From positions 682,001 through 746,000 of the forward strand of contig NZ_KI421498.1 of assembly GCF_000473105.1 (NCBI RefSeq): a DNA stretch of 64,000 nucleotides. Direction: 5' to 3'. The DNA is from Phaeobacter inhibens DSM 16374. Its GTDB lineage: Bacteria; Pseudomonadota; Alphaproteobacteria; Rhodobacterales; Rhodobacteraceae. Numbering within the stretch: the first letter of the stretch is position 1; every line of letters starts with the position of its first letter. The position numbers were made by a program, and so were the translations under genes. Of this stretch, positions 26,417 to 34,542 are shown piece by piece. The notes beneath the pieces are model-generated. The model was not told the DNA's origin, made no database searches, and saw only the letters and a list, made by a program, of their open reading frames with translations.

Positions 26417-28174
26417 ATGAACAAGCCATTGCGCACCAAACATCTTTCGAAATCGGCGCGTCGCAAACTGGAAGCGGAGGCGCAATCGCCAGCTGTATTT
26501 CTCAAGGCAGAGGCTGGCCAGGCATTTATTGAGGGCGATTACCAGCGTGCGCGTGAGTTGACGATGCAGGCGCTGGTCTTCGAGCCAGAGAATGCCACGC
26601 TGCATGCAGAGATTGCGTCGAGCTTTATGCAGGAAAAGAAATACGAATTGGCGCTAAAGCACCTGATGGGAGCGCTCAAACTGGAGCCGACCAGCCCCAA
26701 ATGGCTGAGCGCGATCGGGACCATTTTATTCCTGATGGACAAGCTTAGCGATGCAGTGGGTTTTTTCGAAGCCGTATATCAGCTGGACCCGGAAAATGCG
26801 ATGAATGTATCACGGCTGGTACAGTCGCAAATGAATCTCTGCGACTGGGCGGTCTATCAGGACCAGAAAAACAAGTTGAGGATACTGGACAATGATCCGG
26901 CCAATGGTGACCCGTTCACCACGCTGCTTTATGTTGATGACGGTGCATTCCAGAAGAAACGCGTGGTTATGAAAACCAAGAAGAAGGCCACAATTTCTGA
27001 GCAGAAGGTCGCGCGCAAATTTGACCGTACCCCGGTTGCTGATCGAAAAATCAGAGTGGGGTATTTCTCATGTGATTTCTTCAATCACGCGACAATGTTC
27101 CTGATGGCGCGCCATTTTGAGCTGCATGACAGGGACAAATTCGAAATCTACATCTACGACTATAGCGAAGAACCGGACAATGTGATGCGCCAGCGTGTGC
27201 TGCGCTCAGCCGATTGTTATCGGCAGATCCAGGGTGTGAAAGACGAGGATGTGGCCGAACTGGCGCGGGCGGATGGTCTCGATGTTGCCATTGACCTGAA
27301 AGGCTACACCAAACATGCCCGACCTGCGATTTTCGGTTTTCGCGCAGCGCCAGTGCAGATCTCCTATCTGGGGTATCCAGGCACAACAGGCATGCCGACG
27401 ATGGACTACTTCCTCGCGGATCCCGTTACCGTCCCAAAGGAGGGGCGACGTCATTTCTCAGAAAAGATTCTCTATATGCCGAACTGTTATCAGGTGAATG
27501 ACAACAGCCGCGCGCATCCTGAGGAAAAGCCGACAAGGGCCGATATGGGGCTGCCCGAGAACGCGGTAGTGTTCTGTTCCTTCAACAACCACAACAAGGT
27601 TACCCCGGCAGAATTTGATATCTGGATGGACCTGCTGAAGGACGTGGATAACAGCGTTCTGTGGTTCCTGGCTGCCGCTGATGTCGTCCGTGCCAATATT
27701 CTGAAGGAAGCAGAGGCGCGCGGGGTTCCTGCGGATCGGATTGTCTTTGCCGGGCGCTGCAGCACTCCGGATCACGTTGCGCGCCTGCCTCTGGCGGATA
27801 TCTTCCTCGATACGTTTGCCTGTAATGCCCACACCACGGCGAGCGAGATGTTGTGGTCCGGCGTGCCCGTGGTCACCAAACCGGGAGAGCAATTTGCGGC
27901 CCGGGTCGCGGCGAGTATCGTGACGGCTGTCGGCTGCCCGGAGCTGATTGCCGAGACGGATGAGGAGTATCGTGCGCTGGCGCTGCGGCTGGCCACCCAG
28001 CCGGAAGAGCGGCAGGCGCTGCGTGAAAAACTGAAAGCGAATATCCCGTCCACGCCGCTGTATGATACTGAGCAATATGTTCGCGATTTCGAGGCGCTGA
28101 TGGAGAAGGCGATCCAGCGGTATGATGACGGTCTGAAACCGGATCATCTGAGCCTCGCGGAGGGCAAGGTCTAG
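26417..28174 (+). CDS. TPR-containing O-GlcNAc transferase/SPINDLY-like glycosyltransferase (GT41)
   Basis: A 585-residue cytoplasmic protein. ATG 26417 (MNKPLRTKHLSKSARRKL) is preferred; the upstream extension is Cys-rich and unconserved. Residues about 20-150 form three TPR-like helical repeats (IEGDYQRARELTMQALVFEP, KYELALKHLMGALKLEP, KLSDAVGFFEAVYQLDP). The C-terminal half is a GT41 catalytic region with KIRVGYFSCDFFNHATMFL, AIDLKGYT, PVQISYLGYPGTTGMPTMDY and the LDTFACNAHTTASEMLWSGVPVVT donor-site segment. Relatives transfer GlcNAc or other sugars to Ser/Thr of proteins, for example flagellins. The target is unknown and no flagellar gene is near. Confidence 0.88.
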   Translation: MNKPLRTKHLSKSARRKLEAEAQSPAVFLKAEAGQAFIEGDYQRARELTMQALVFEPENATLHAEIASSFMQEKKYELALKHLMGALKLEPTSPKWLSAIGTILFLMDKLSDAVGFFEAVYQLDPENAMNVSRLVQSQMNLCDWAVYQDQKNKLRILDNDPANGDPFTTLLYVDDGAFQKKRVVMKTKKKATISEQKVARKFDRTPVADRKIRVGYFSCDFFNHATMFLMARHFELHDRDKFEIYIYDYSEEPDNVMRQRVLRSADCYRQIQGVKDEDVAELARADGLDVAIDLKGYTKHARPAIFGFRAAPVQISYLGYPGTTGMPTMDYFLADPVTVPKEGRRHFSEKILYMPNCYQVNDNSRAHPEEKPTRADMGLPENAVVFCSFNNHNKVTPAEFDIWMDLLKDVDNSVLWFLAAADVVRANILKEAEARGVPADRIVFAGRCSTPDHVARLPLADIFLDTFACNAHTTASEMLWSGVPVVTKPGEQFAARVAASIVTAVGCPELIAETDEEYRALALRLATQPEERQALREKLKANIPSTPLYDTEQYVRDFEALMEKAIQRYDDGLKPDHLSLAEGKV

Positions 28175-28260
28175 GCCCTACATATCCGTGTGCTGCATGG
28201 CCAGCCACGCGCCGTCTCGGATTGGCCCGCGTGCTATGGAGTGATCTGACTGGCTATATA

Positions 28261-28292
28261 AAAGCGCGCCCCGCAATGCCGGTGCGCGCTTT
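28261..28292. terminator. Terminator between the convergent GT41 and L,D-transpeptidase genes
   Basis: AAAGCGCGC (28261-28269) pairs with GCGCGCTTT (28284-28292) around a 14-nt loop. Short T or A/T-rich tails occur on both sides, and it lies between genes that converge. Confidence 0.65.
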
Positions 28293-28431
28293 GCCGGTTT
28301 GCAGCCTGTTGGGGGCCACGGTCTGAGGCGGGGCCTCAGCCGTCACCTTGTCAGGTAGAGCCGCGTTGGTGGCATTCCTCGTTATGCGCTGGCGAAATGG
28401 CCGCGGGTCCAGCTGCTGGGTGCGTCTGCGC

Positions 28432-29031
28432 TTAGAGCAGGCGGACCTGGGTGCCGACCTCCACCATCTCATAGAGCGCTTCGACGTGCTGATTATAGAG
28501 GCCGATACAGCCGGAGCTGCTTTGGCGACCGATCTTGCGGGTATCATGGGTGCCATGAACCAGATAGGCGGGCCAGCTGAGGTACATGGCGCGGGTACCC
28601 AGCGGATTGCCAGCGCCGCCCTCCATGCGCAAGGGCAGCGAAGGGTCGCGTTCGCGCATTGAGGCTGTCGGGGTCCAGCTTGGATTCTTGGCCTTGCGCA
28701 CCACTTTGGTGTAACCGCGCTTGGTCAGTTCCTCTGTCATCGGCACAGAAGAGGGGAACAGCCGGTAGGTGACCCCATCGCCGCCCCAGTAATGCAGCGC
28801 GCGCGAAGAGATATCGGCCAGCATACATCCCACGCCAAGCTCATCGAAATGATCCTGCCAGGCTTGTTGCTGGAAAGAGGAGATATTGCGTTTGACCGGG
28901 ATTTCGGTCTCGATCTTTGGCTCTTCCACCGGGAAGGCATCGCTTGACTGCGCGCGCAGCAGGGTCGGTGTGGCCAATGTGGCGCCAAGCCCGGACAGGG
29001 CGGCGCGGCGGGTCATGTAAATTTTGGTCAT
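28432..29031 (-). CDS. L,D-transpeptidase (YkuD family) with Tat-like signal
   Basis: A 199-residue exported protein. The N-terminus MTRRAALSGLGATLATPTLLRA resembles a Tat signal, although the motif is only partly canonical. The YkuD domain occupies about 90-199 with YLVHGTHDTRKIG and the nucleophile motif SSGCIG (Cys about 175). In most family members the residue after CI is Arg (SxGCIR); here it is Gly. The enzyme would form 3-3 peptidoglycan cross-links or attach lipoproteins in the periplasm if active. It stands alone, convergent with the GT41 gene. Confidence 0.87.
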   Translation of the reverse strand: MTKIYMTRRAALSGLGATLATPTLLRAQSSDAFPVEEPKIETEIPVKRNISSFQQQAWQDHFDELGVGCMLADISSRALHYWGGDGVTYRLFPSSVPMTEELTKRGYTKVVRKAKNPSWTPTASMRERDPSLPLRMEGGAGNPLGTRAMYLSWPAYLVHGTHDTRKIGRQSSSGCIGLYNQHVEALYEMVEVGTQVRLL

Positions 29032-29254
29032 GGTATCCTTCGGCGGTCTGCTCGGGCATGCGTCGTTAAACTAAGCATGGCGCCGCAATTTCCTAGGGGG
29101 GCAGGTTGCGAAAATTGCTGGTCTCACAGGGTTGTGTAGCCCGATGAGGCTTGGGTCAGCGAAAATTTGCCACAGCTTGGTATGCGCTGTTGGAGATGCG
29201 CACCGGGACAGCTCCACTGGAGTATCCGGACGGGGACAGCCGCGCAGGGGCCGG

Positions 29255-30283
29255 TCAGCCGTAGAGCTGACGGACCTGAGCGAAGGACAACAGGCGTTTG
29301 CTGTTCTCGTCCCACAGATGCAGCCTGGCGTTGGCGAGGCTCTCGCGGATGGTCATCCGGTTACCCTCGGCCAGTTCGGCATGGTCGCGCAGCACCTGCG
29401 GCAGACGGTAGAACGGGATGCGGCTGTAGAGGTGATGCACATGGTGGATGCCGATATTGGCGCTGATCCATTGCAGCACCGGCGGCAGCACGTAATGTGA
29501 GCTGCCGTGCAGGGCGGCATCATGCAATTGCCAGTCGTCTTCCTGTTCCCACTGGGTGGTTTCGAACTGGTGCTGGACGTAGAACAACCACAGCCCGGCG
29601 GTAGCGGCAAGCAGGGTTGCAGGGACAAAGATCAGCAAAAGCGGCATCAGACCGCCAAAATACCAGATCGCAGCGAGCGCAATCACGATGGTGAGGTTGG
29701 TGCCCATCGCGCTGATCCAGTAGCGGGCCTGTCCCATCAGACCGTAGGGAATACGGTTCTGCAGGAAGAACAGATAGCCCGGGCCAATCGCAAACAGGGT
29801 GATCGGATGGCGGTAGAGGCGATACATCAGACGGCCCCAGCGGCTTTCGGCGCGGTATTCGGCGACGGTCATGGTGTGGATATCGCCCATGCCACGTTTG
29901 CCGAGGTTGCCATGGGTGCTGTGATGGATCGAATGGGTGCGGCGCCAGACGTCATAAGGCGTGAGGGTCAGCACACCAATGATGCGTCCGACCCAGTCGC
30001 TGAGCCGACGGTTGCTGAAAAACGAACCATGGCCGCAATCGTGCTGAATGGTGAAGAGCCGCAGAAGGAAGGCCGCGATCAGAACTGAGAGGCCCAGTGT
30101 CAGCCAGTAGCTGACCGAGAGTGACCACCAGGCCAAGGCCCAGAGCAGCACAAAAGGCACAACGGTGACGGTCAGTTCAAACAGGCTTCGCAGCATATTG
30201 GGCTCGCGGTATTGCGCGAGGATCTTGACCCAATCACGTGCCGTTTTCTCAGCCGTCTGCGGCCCGTTCTGCTTTTGGGACAT
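29255..30283 (-). CDS. Membrane fatty acid desaturase
   Basis: A 342-residue integral membrane di-iron desaturase. All three histidine boxes are present: HDCGH (81-85), HSIHH (117-121) and HHVHH (about 280-284). Hydrophobic segments lie at about 35-75, 160-180 and 205-240. The family inserts double bonds in acyl chains of membrane lipids, and the H-x-x-x-H/HxxHH pattern with DVWRRTHSIHH resembles the delta-12/omega-3-like bacterial subgroup. Substrate position is not decidable. It lies alone between the L,D-transpeptidase and the mmsA terminator. Confidence 0.9.
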   Translation of the reverse strand: MSQKQNGPQTAEKTARDWVKILAQYREPNMLRSLFELTVTVVPFVLLWALAWWSLSVSYWLTLGLSVLIAAFLLRLFTIQHDCGHGSFFSNRRLSDWVGRIIGVLTLTPYDVWRRTHSIHHSTHGNLGKRGMGDIHTMTVAEYRAESRWGRLMYRLYRHPITLFAIGPGYLFFLQNRIPYGLMGQARYWISAMGTNLTIVIALAAIWYFGGLMPLLLIFVPATLLAATAGLWLFYVQHQFETTQWEQEDDWQLHDAALHGSSHYVLPPVLQWISANIGIHHVHHLYSRIPFYRLPQVLRDHAELAEGNRMTIRESLANARLHLWDENSKRLLSFAQVRQLYG

Positions 30284-30440
30284 ACTTATCTGCCTGTCGT
30301 TTCACTACCTCTGGCAGACCGGATAGACTACCGGTGATATTGAGCAAGTAAAATCCGGGCCAAATGCGATGAAATCACGCGCAAGTGCGCAGAAATACGG
30401 GGAGTGCGGCGCGGCAACATCAATTGCGGACCATACAATG

Positions 30441-30469
30441 AGAAAAGGCCCCGGCAGCGCCGGAGCCTT
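30441..30469 (-). terminator. Terminator of mmsA
   Basis: AAGGCCCCGGC (30445-30455) and GCCGGAGCCTT (30459-30469) pair with one mismatch and a 3-nt loop; the minus-strand tail is TTTTCTC. Confidence 0.75.
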
Positions 30470-30495
30470 GAATTGCCAGCGGATTGACCTGAAAA

Positions 30496-31995
30496 TCAGT
30501 CCATCGCCTTGAAGTTGAACTCGCCACCTTCCTTGATGCCCGAGGGCCAGCGGGAGGTCACGGTCTTGGTCCGGGTGTAAAATTTGAAGCTGTCCGGGCC
30601 GTGCTGATTGAGGTCGCCGAACATGGATTTCTTCCAGCCGCCGAAGGTGTGATAGGCCAGTGGCACAGGGATTGGCACGTTGATGCCGACCATGCCGATG
30701 TTGACACGGGACGCGAAGTCACGCGCGGTGTCGCCATCACGGGTAAAGATCGCGGTGCCGTTGCCGTACTCGTGATCCATCGCTAGTTTCAGCGCGTCTT
30801 CATAGCTGTTCGCACGCACGGTAGACAGCACCGGGCCAAAGATCTCCTGCTTGTAGATGTCCATGTCGGGGGTGACATGGTCGAACAGGTGGGCGCCGAC
30901 GAAGAAGCCGTCCTCATACCCCTGCAGTTTGAAGTCGCGGTTATCGACCACCAGCTTGGCACCCTGATCGACACCGGACTGGATCAGGCCCAGGATCCGT
31001 TCTTTGGACGCAGCGGTCACAACCGGGCCGAGGTCGACGTCGTCGCCAGCCGTGTAGGGGCCGACTTTCAGCTTTTCGATGCGCGGGATCAGCTTTTCGA
31101 TCAGCTTGTCGGCGGTTTCTTCACCGACGGGGACGGCAACGGAGATTGCCATGCAGCGTTCGCCAGCCGCGCCGAAACCGGCGCCAACCAGCGCATCTGC
31201 GGCCTGGTCCAGATCGGCGTCTGGCATCACGATCATGTGGTTCTTGGCACCGCCAAAACACTGCGCGCGCTTGCCGTTGGCGGTGGCGCGGGAATAGATA
31301 TACTGCGCAATCGGGGTGGAGCCGACGAAGGACACGCCCTGAATGATTTCGCTGTCCAGAATGGTGTCCACGGCTTCCTTGTCGCCGTTCACAACCTGGA
31401 ACACACCTTCGGGCAGACCTGCCTCAACAAACAGCTCCGCCAGCATCAGCGGCACGGAGGGATCGCGTTCGGAAGGTTTCAGCACCACCGCGTTGCCGCA
31501 GGCCAGCGCCGGGCCAACGTGCCACAGCGGCATCATGGCAGGGAAGTTGAACGGCATGATGGAGCCGACAACACCCAGCGGCTGGCGCATGGAATACATG
31601 TCGATGCCGGGGCCTGCGCTGTCGGTGAATTCACCCTTCAGCATCTGCGGTGCGCCAACGCAATATTCGATGACTTCCAGACCGCGCTGCAAATCGCCTT
31701 TGGCGTCGGGAATGGTTTTACCGTGCTCGCGGCTCAGAGCCTCGGCCAGCTTGTCCATGTCGCGGTTCATCAGCGCGACCATTTTCATCATCACGCGGGC
31801 GCGTTTTTGCGGGTTGGTGGCGCCCCAGGCCGGCTGCGCGGCAGCAGCCTTTTCAATGATATCGGTGGTTTCTGCAGCGCTGGCCATCGGGCACTGGTAC
31901 TGCACGCCGCCGGTGGCGGGGTTGAAAACATCGTCAAACCGGCCCGAGGTGCCGGAGACAAGTTTGCCGTTGATAAAGTGGCCGAGCTCTTTCAT
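30496..31995 (-). CDS. mmsA: CoA-acylating methylmalonate-semialdehyde dehydrogenase
   Basis: A 499-residue NAD- and CoA-dependent aldehyde dehydrogenase that converts methylmalonate semialdehyde to propionyl-CoA and CO2, the last specific step of valine (and part of myo-inositol) breakdown. The N-terminus LGHFINGKLVSGTSGRFDDV, the MPFNFPAMMPLW region, FVGSTPIAQYIY cofactor loop and catalytic Cys in GAAGERCMAISVA (about 287) are diagnostic. It lies 6.6 kb from mmsB and is divergent from a LysR-type gene with 132 bp between starts. A terminator follows. Confidence 0.96.
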   Translation of the reverse strand: MKELGHFINGKLVSGTSGRFDDVFNPATGGVQYQCPMASAAETTDIIEKAAAAQPAWGATNPQKRARVMMKMVALMNRDMDKLAEALSREHGKTIPDAKGDLQRGLEVIEYCVGAPQMLKGEFTDSAGPGIDMYSMRQPLGVVGSIMPFNFPAMMPLWHVGPALACGNAVVLKPSERDPSVPLMLAELFVEAGLPEGVFQVVNGDKEAVDTILDSEIIQGVSFVGSTPIAQYIYSRATANGKRAQCFGGAKNHMIVMPDADLDQAADALVGAGFGAAGERCMAISVAVPVGEETADKLIEKLIPRIEKLKVGPYTAGDDVDLGPVVTAASKERILGLIQSGVDQGAKLVVDNRDFKLQGYEDGFFVGAHLFDHVTPDMDIYKQEIFGPVLSTVRANSYEDALKLAMDHEYGNGTAIFTRDGDTARDFASRVNIGMVGINVPIPVPLAYHTFGGWKKSMFGDLNQHGPDSFKFYTRTKTVTSRWPSGIKEGGEFNFKAMD

Positions 31996-32072
31996 CGGAT
32001 CCTCCTCTGTTCATGTTGTCGCCATCCTAGGCTTGCAAAAAACACTGGAAAAGAGGAAAGATCTCAAAGAGG

Positions 32073-32090
32073 CTTTGCAGGAACGCAAAG
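32073..32090. promoter_or_regulatory. Candidate LysR operator between mmsA and the LysR gene
   Basis: A perfect inverted repeat CTTTGC-N6-GCAAAG lies in the 132-bp divergent spacer, 38 bp before the LysR start. The symmetry and position fit a LysR-type recognition site; binding is inferred. Confidence 0.5.
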
Positions 32091-32127
32091 GTTAACAGAA
32101 TGTTGACGGCAGGAGGAGGGAAAGCTC

Positions 32128-33024
32128 ATGGATCCACAATGGGATGACATGCGGGTGTTCCTGGCAGTGGCGCGTGAGAGCAGCCTGTCAGGGGCCGGGC
32201 GGATCCTGAAAATGGACCCGGCAACGGTTGGGCGGCGGATTTCCCGCTTTGAAGAGGCGCTGGATACGCCGCTGTTTGTAAAATCGCCGCAGGGCTATGC
32301 ACTGAGTGCCGCCGGGGACCGTCTGTTGGGTCATGCGGAGGCGGCAGAACAGGCGATGCGCGCGGGGCAGGAGGCGCTGGTGGGGCCGAGCGATACGCTG
32401 TCCGGGCAGATCCGTATCGGCGCACCGGATGGCAGCGCAAATTATCTGCTGCCGCAGGTCTGTGCCAAGATTGGCGCCGAGAACCCGGATCTGGATATCC
32501 AGATCGTCGCCTTGCCGCGGGTGATCAACCTGAGCCGTCGCGAGGCCGATATGGCCGTAACTGTCAGCGCGCCCACCGCGGGCCAGCTGCTGGTGCAGAA
32601 GATCACCGACTACAAACTGCATCTTGTGGGATCGCGTCACTATCTGCGCGAGCATCCGCCGATCGAAAAGCTGGACGATCTGAAGCATCACAAGATGATC
32701 GGCTATATTCCCGATATGATTTTTGACCGCGAACTGGATTACCTTGCCAATCTTGGCGTCGAGCGGGTGGCGCTGGCCTCCAATTCAGTCTCGGTGCAGA
32801 TCAAACTGGCGGCGGAGGGGACAGCGCTGTGCGTGGCGCATGATTTCACGCTGCCGTCGCACCGCTCCCTGCGCAAAGTGCTGACCGACAAGATCAGCCT
32901 GACGCGTAGTTTCTACCTTGTGCGCCACCAGGGGGATCAGCGCAGCGACCGGCTCAATCGGTTTGCGCAGGCGTTGTCGAAAGGCATACGCGACGAAGTG
33001 GTCCGGCTGGAAGGCTTGACTTGA
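32128..33024 (+). CDS. LysR-family transcriptional regulator divergent from mmsA
   Basis: A 298-residue LysR regulator. The N-terminal winged helix (residues 1-62) reads MRVFLAVARESSLSGAGRILKMDPATVGRRISRFEEAL, close to the variant helix of the subgroup lacking the usual QPALS. The rest is a periplasmic-binding-protein-like effector domain. The start ATG 32128 follows GGAGGAGGG. Its divergent placement next to mmsA suggests that it controls valine or propionyl-CoA metabolism and itself; the effector is not known. Confidence 0.92.
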   Translation: MDPQWDDMRVFLAVARESSLSGAGRILKMDPATVGRRISRFEEALDTPLFVKSPQGYALSAAGDRLLGHAEAAEQAMRAGQEALVGPSDTLSGQIRIGAPDGSANYLLPQVCAKIGAENPDLDIQIVALPRVINLSRREADMAVTVSAPTAGQLLVQKITDYKLHLVGSRHYLREHPPIEKLDDLKHHKMIGYIPDMIFDRELDYLANLGVERVALASNSVSVQIKLAAEGTALCVAHDFTLPSHRSLRKVLTDKISLTRSFYLVRHQGDQRSDRLNRFAQALSKGIRDEVVRLEGLT

Positions 33025-33080
33025 TGCCGCGATAGGGCAACCCTTGGTGGTACGCAAGAAAATTACAAAAAGGAGCGCCT

Positions 33081-33515
33081 ATGCTGGTTCAATTGATTCT
33101 GAAGTCTAAGGCAAGCTCTGGGGTGGTGACCATTGCTCCTGAGGCAACGATATCTGAGGCTGCCAAACTGCTGGGCGATCACAAGATCGGGACCGTAGTG
33201 GTCTCCAGCGATGGCGAGACCGCCGAAGGGATCCTGTCCGAGCGCGATATCGTGCGTGAACTGGCCCGCAGTGGCTCCGGCTGTCTCAGCAAGGCCACCA
33301 GTGAGTATATGACCCGCAAGCTGGTCACCTGTACCAGCCAGTCCAATGTCGAGGATGTGTTGAAACAGATGACCGAGGGACGGTTTCGCCACATGCCGGT
33401 GGTGGAAGATGGCAAGCTGATCGGTCTGGTGTCGCTGGGCGATGTTGTGAAGGCACAGCTGGCCGAGGTTGCGATGGAGAAAGATGCCCTTGAGGGCATG
33501 ATCATGGGTCACTGA
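33081..33515 (+). CDS. CBS-domain protein
   Basis: A 144-residue protein made almost only of two CBS motifs (about 10-65, VVTIAPEATISEAAKLLGDHKIGTV; and 75-130, LVTCTSQSNVEDVLKQMTEGRFRHMPV). CBS pairs bind adenosine nucleotides and sense energy state or bind NAD(P)H. The ribosome site AAGGAG lies 6 bp before ATG 33081. No catalytic domain is attached, so it probably regulates a partner by contact. A hairpin (GCTTCGACA/TGTCGAAGC, 33522-33553) without a T tail follows. Confidence 0.9.
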   Translation: MLVQLILKSKASSGVVTIAPEATISEAAKLLGDHKIGTVVVSSDGETAEGILSERDIVRELARSGSGCLSKATSEYMTRKLVTCTSQSNVEDVLKQMTEGRFRHMPVVEDGKLIGLVSLGDVVKAQLAEVAMEKDALEGMIMGH

Positions 33516-33657
33516 CCCTGCGCTTCGACACTGGCCGTGGCCGCTGTCGAAGCCCTGACGTCACGGCGCAGGAGCGGCTCGGTATTTCCACGCTCTTGCG
33601 CCCCGATGACAAAAATGTTTGCTTGCGCGCATCCAACCAGCAGGCAGGAGAGGCCCC

Positions 33658-34152
33658 ATGCGTATTGGCTTGTATCCCGGCACATTCGATCCCATCACAT
33701 TGGGGCATATAGATATTATCCGCCGAGCCAGCGCGCTGGTGGACAAGCTGGTGATCGGCGTTGCGATCAACCGTGACAAGGGGCCGTTGTTCTCATTAGA
33801 AGAACGCGTCGCCATGATCGAGGCCGAATGTGCCAAGCTGAGCGAACAGACCGGCACCGAAATTGTGGCCCATCCGTTTGAGAATCTGCTGATTGACTGC
33901 GCCCGCGACGTTGGTGCGCAGATCATCGTGCGGGGGCTGCGGGCGGTGGCCGACTTTGAGTATGAATTCCAGATGGTCGGCATGAACCGTGCCCTCGACA
34001 GTTCGGTCGAGACGGTGTTTTTGATGGCCGAGGCACGGCATCAGGCGATTGCGTCAAAACTGGTCAAGGAAATCGCGCGGTTGGACGGGGATGTGTCGAA
34101 GTTCGTCACACCGCTGGTTGCCTCAGAGCTACGCCGCCAACTGGCGAAATAA
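33658..34152 (+). CDS. coaD: Pantetheine-phosphate adenylyltransferase
   Basis: A 164-residue nucleotidyltransferase that makes dephospho-CoA from 4'-phosphopantetheine and ATP, the fourth step of CoA synthesis. ATG 33658 gives MRIGLYPGTFDPITLGHIDII, with the TFDPxxxGH nucleotide-binding motif at residues 9-17, and GCAGGAGAG upstream. Other motifs are VRGLRAVADFEYEFQM (about 87-102) and the ISSxxVKE equivalent ASKLVKEIARLDGDVS. Length is exactly as expected. It is followed by its own terminator. Confidence 0.97.
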   Translation: MRIGLYPGTFDPITLGHIDIIRRASALVDKLVIGVAINRDKGPLFSLEERVAMIEAECAKLSEQTGTEIVAHPFENLLIDCARDVGAQIIVRGLRAVADFEYEFQMVGMNRALDSSVETVFLMAEARHQAIASKLVKEIARLDGDVSKFVTPLVASELRRQLAK

Positions 34153-34195
34153 GCGGCTGCCCACAGCGCAATGCACAAAAGGGAAGTCCATATAT

Positions 34196-34226
34196 GAAAG
34201 CGGTCCCAAGTGGCCGCTTTCTCTTT
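34196..34226 (+). terminator. Terminator of coaD
   Basis: GAAAGCGG (34196-34203) pairs with CCGCTTTC (34214-34221) with a 10-nt loop, followed by TCTTT. Confidence 0.65.
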
Positions 34227-34309
34227 GGGGCGATATAGCAGATGTCAGCGCCGATCCTGCAACGCCGAGGTTCTGCCGCTGCTTTAAAGTTATAGCGCAG
34301 CGACCGGTA

Positions 34310-34453
34310 TCAGCGCCAGAATGCGATCCAGTCGAGCAATTCAAACAGGCGCTTGCCCAGAAACACCATATGCACCTGGCCGTAGATCCAGATATCTATG
34401 GCGACTGCTGTGATGATCAGCAGCGCTAATATGATCGCAATTCGATTGGTCAT
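34310..34453 (-). CDS. Small single-span membrane protein downstream of gap
   Basis: A 47-residue peptide (MTNRIAIILALLIITAVAIDI...) with one hydrophobic membrane span at about 4-24 and a conserved-looking C-terminus LFELLDWIAFWR. I believe similar short proteins follow gap in other Rhodobacteraceae, but this is from memory. The function is unknown. It starts only 12 bp beyond the T-tract of the gap terminator, so it is expressed by read-through or from a promoter inside that element. The ribosome site is weak (GGGCCGGGCCT). Confidence 0.6.
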   Translation of the reverse strand: MTNRIAIILALLIITAVAIDIWIYGQVHMVFLGKRLFELLDWIAFWR

Positions 34454-34464
34454 AGGCCCGGCCC

Positions 34465-34500
34465 AAAAAATACGCCCGGTCAGATATGCCTGACCGGGCG
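34465..34500 (-). terminator. Terminator (or attenuator) of gap
   Basis: A perfect 11-bp stem CGCCCGGTCAG/CTGACCGGGCG (34473-34483, 34490-34500) with a 6-nt loop and TATTTTTT on the minus strand. It lies between gap and the 47-residue gene. Confidence 0.88.
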
Positions 34501-34542
34501 GTGTGTTACAAGCGATGCCGGTGGTACTGGGGGCTGTCTGAA

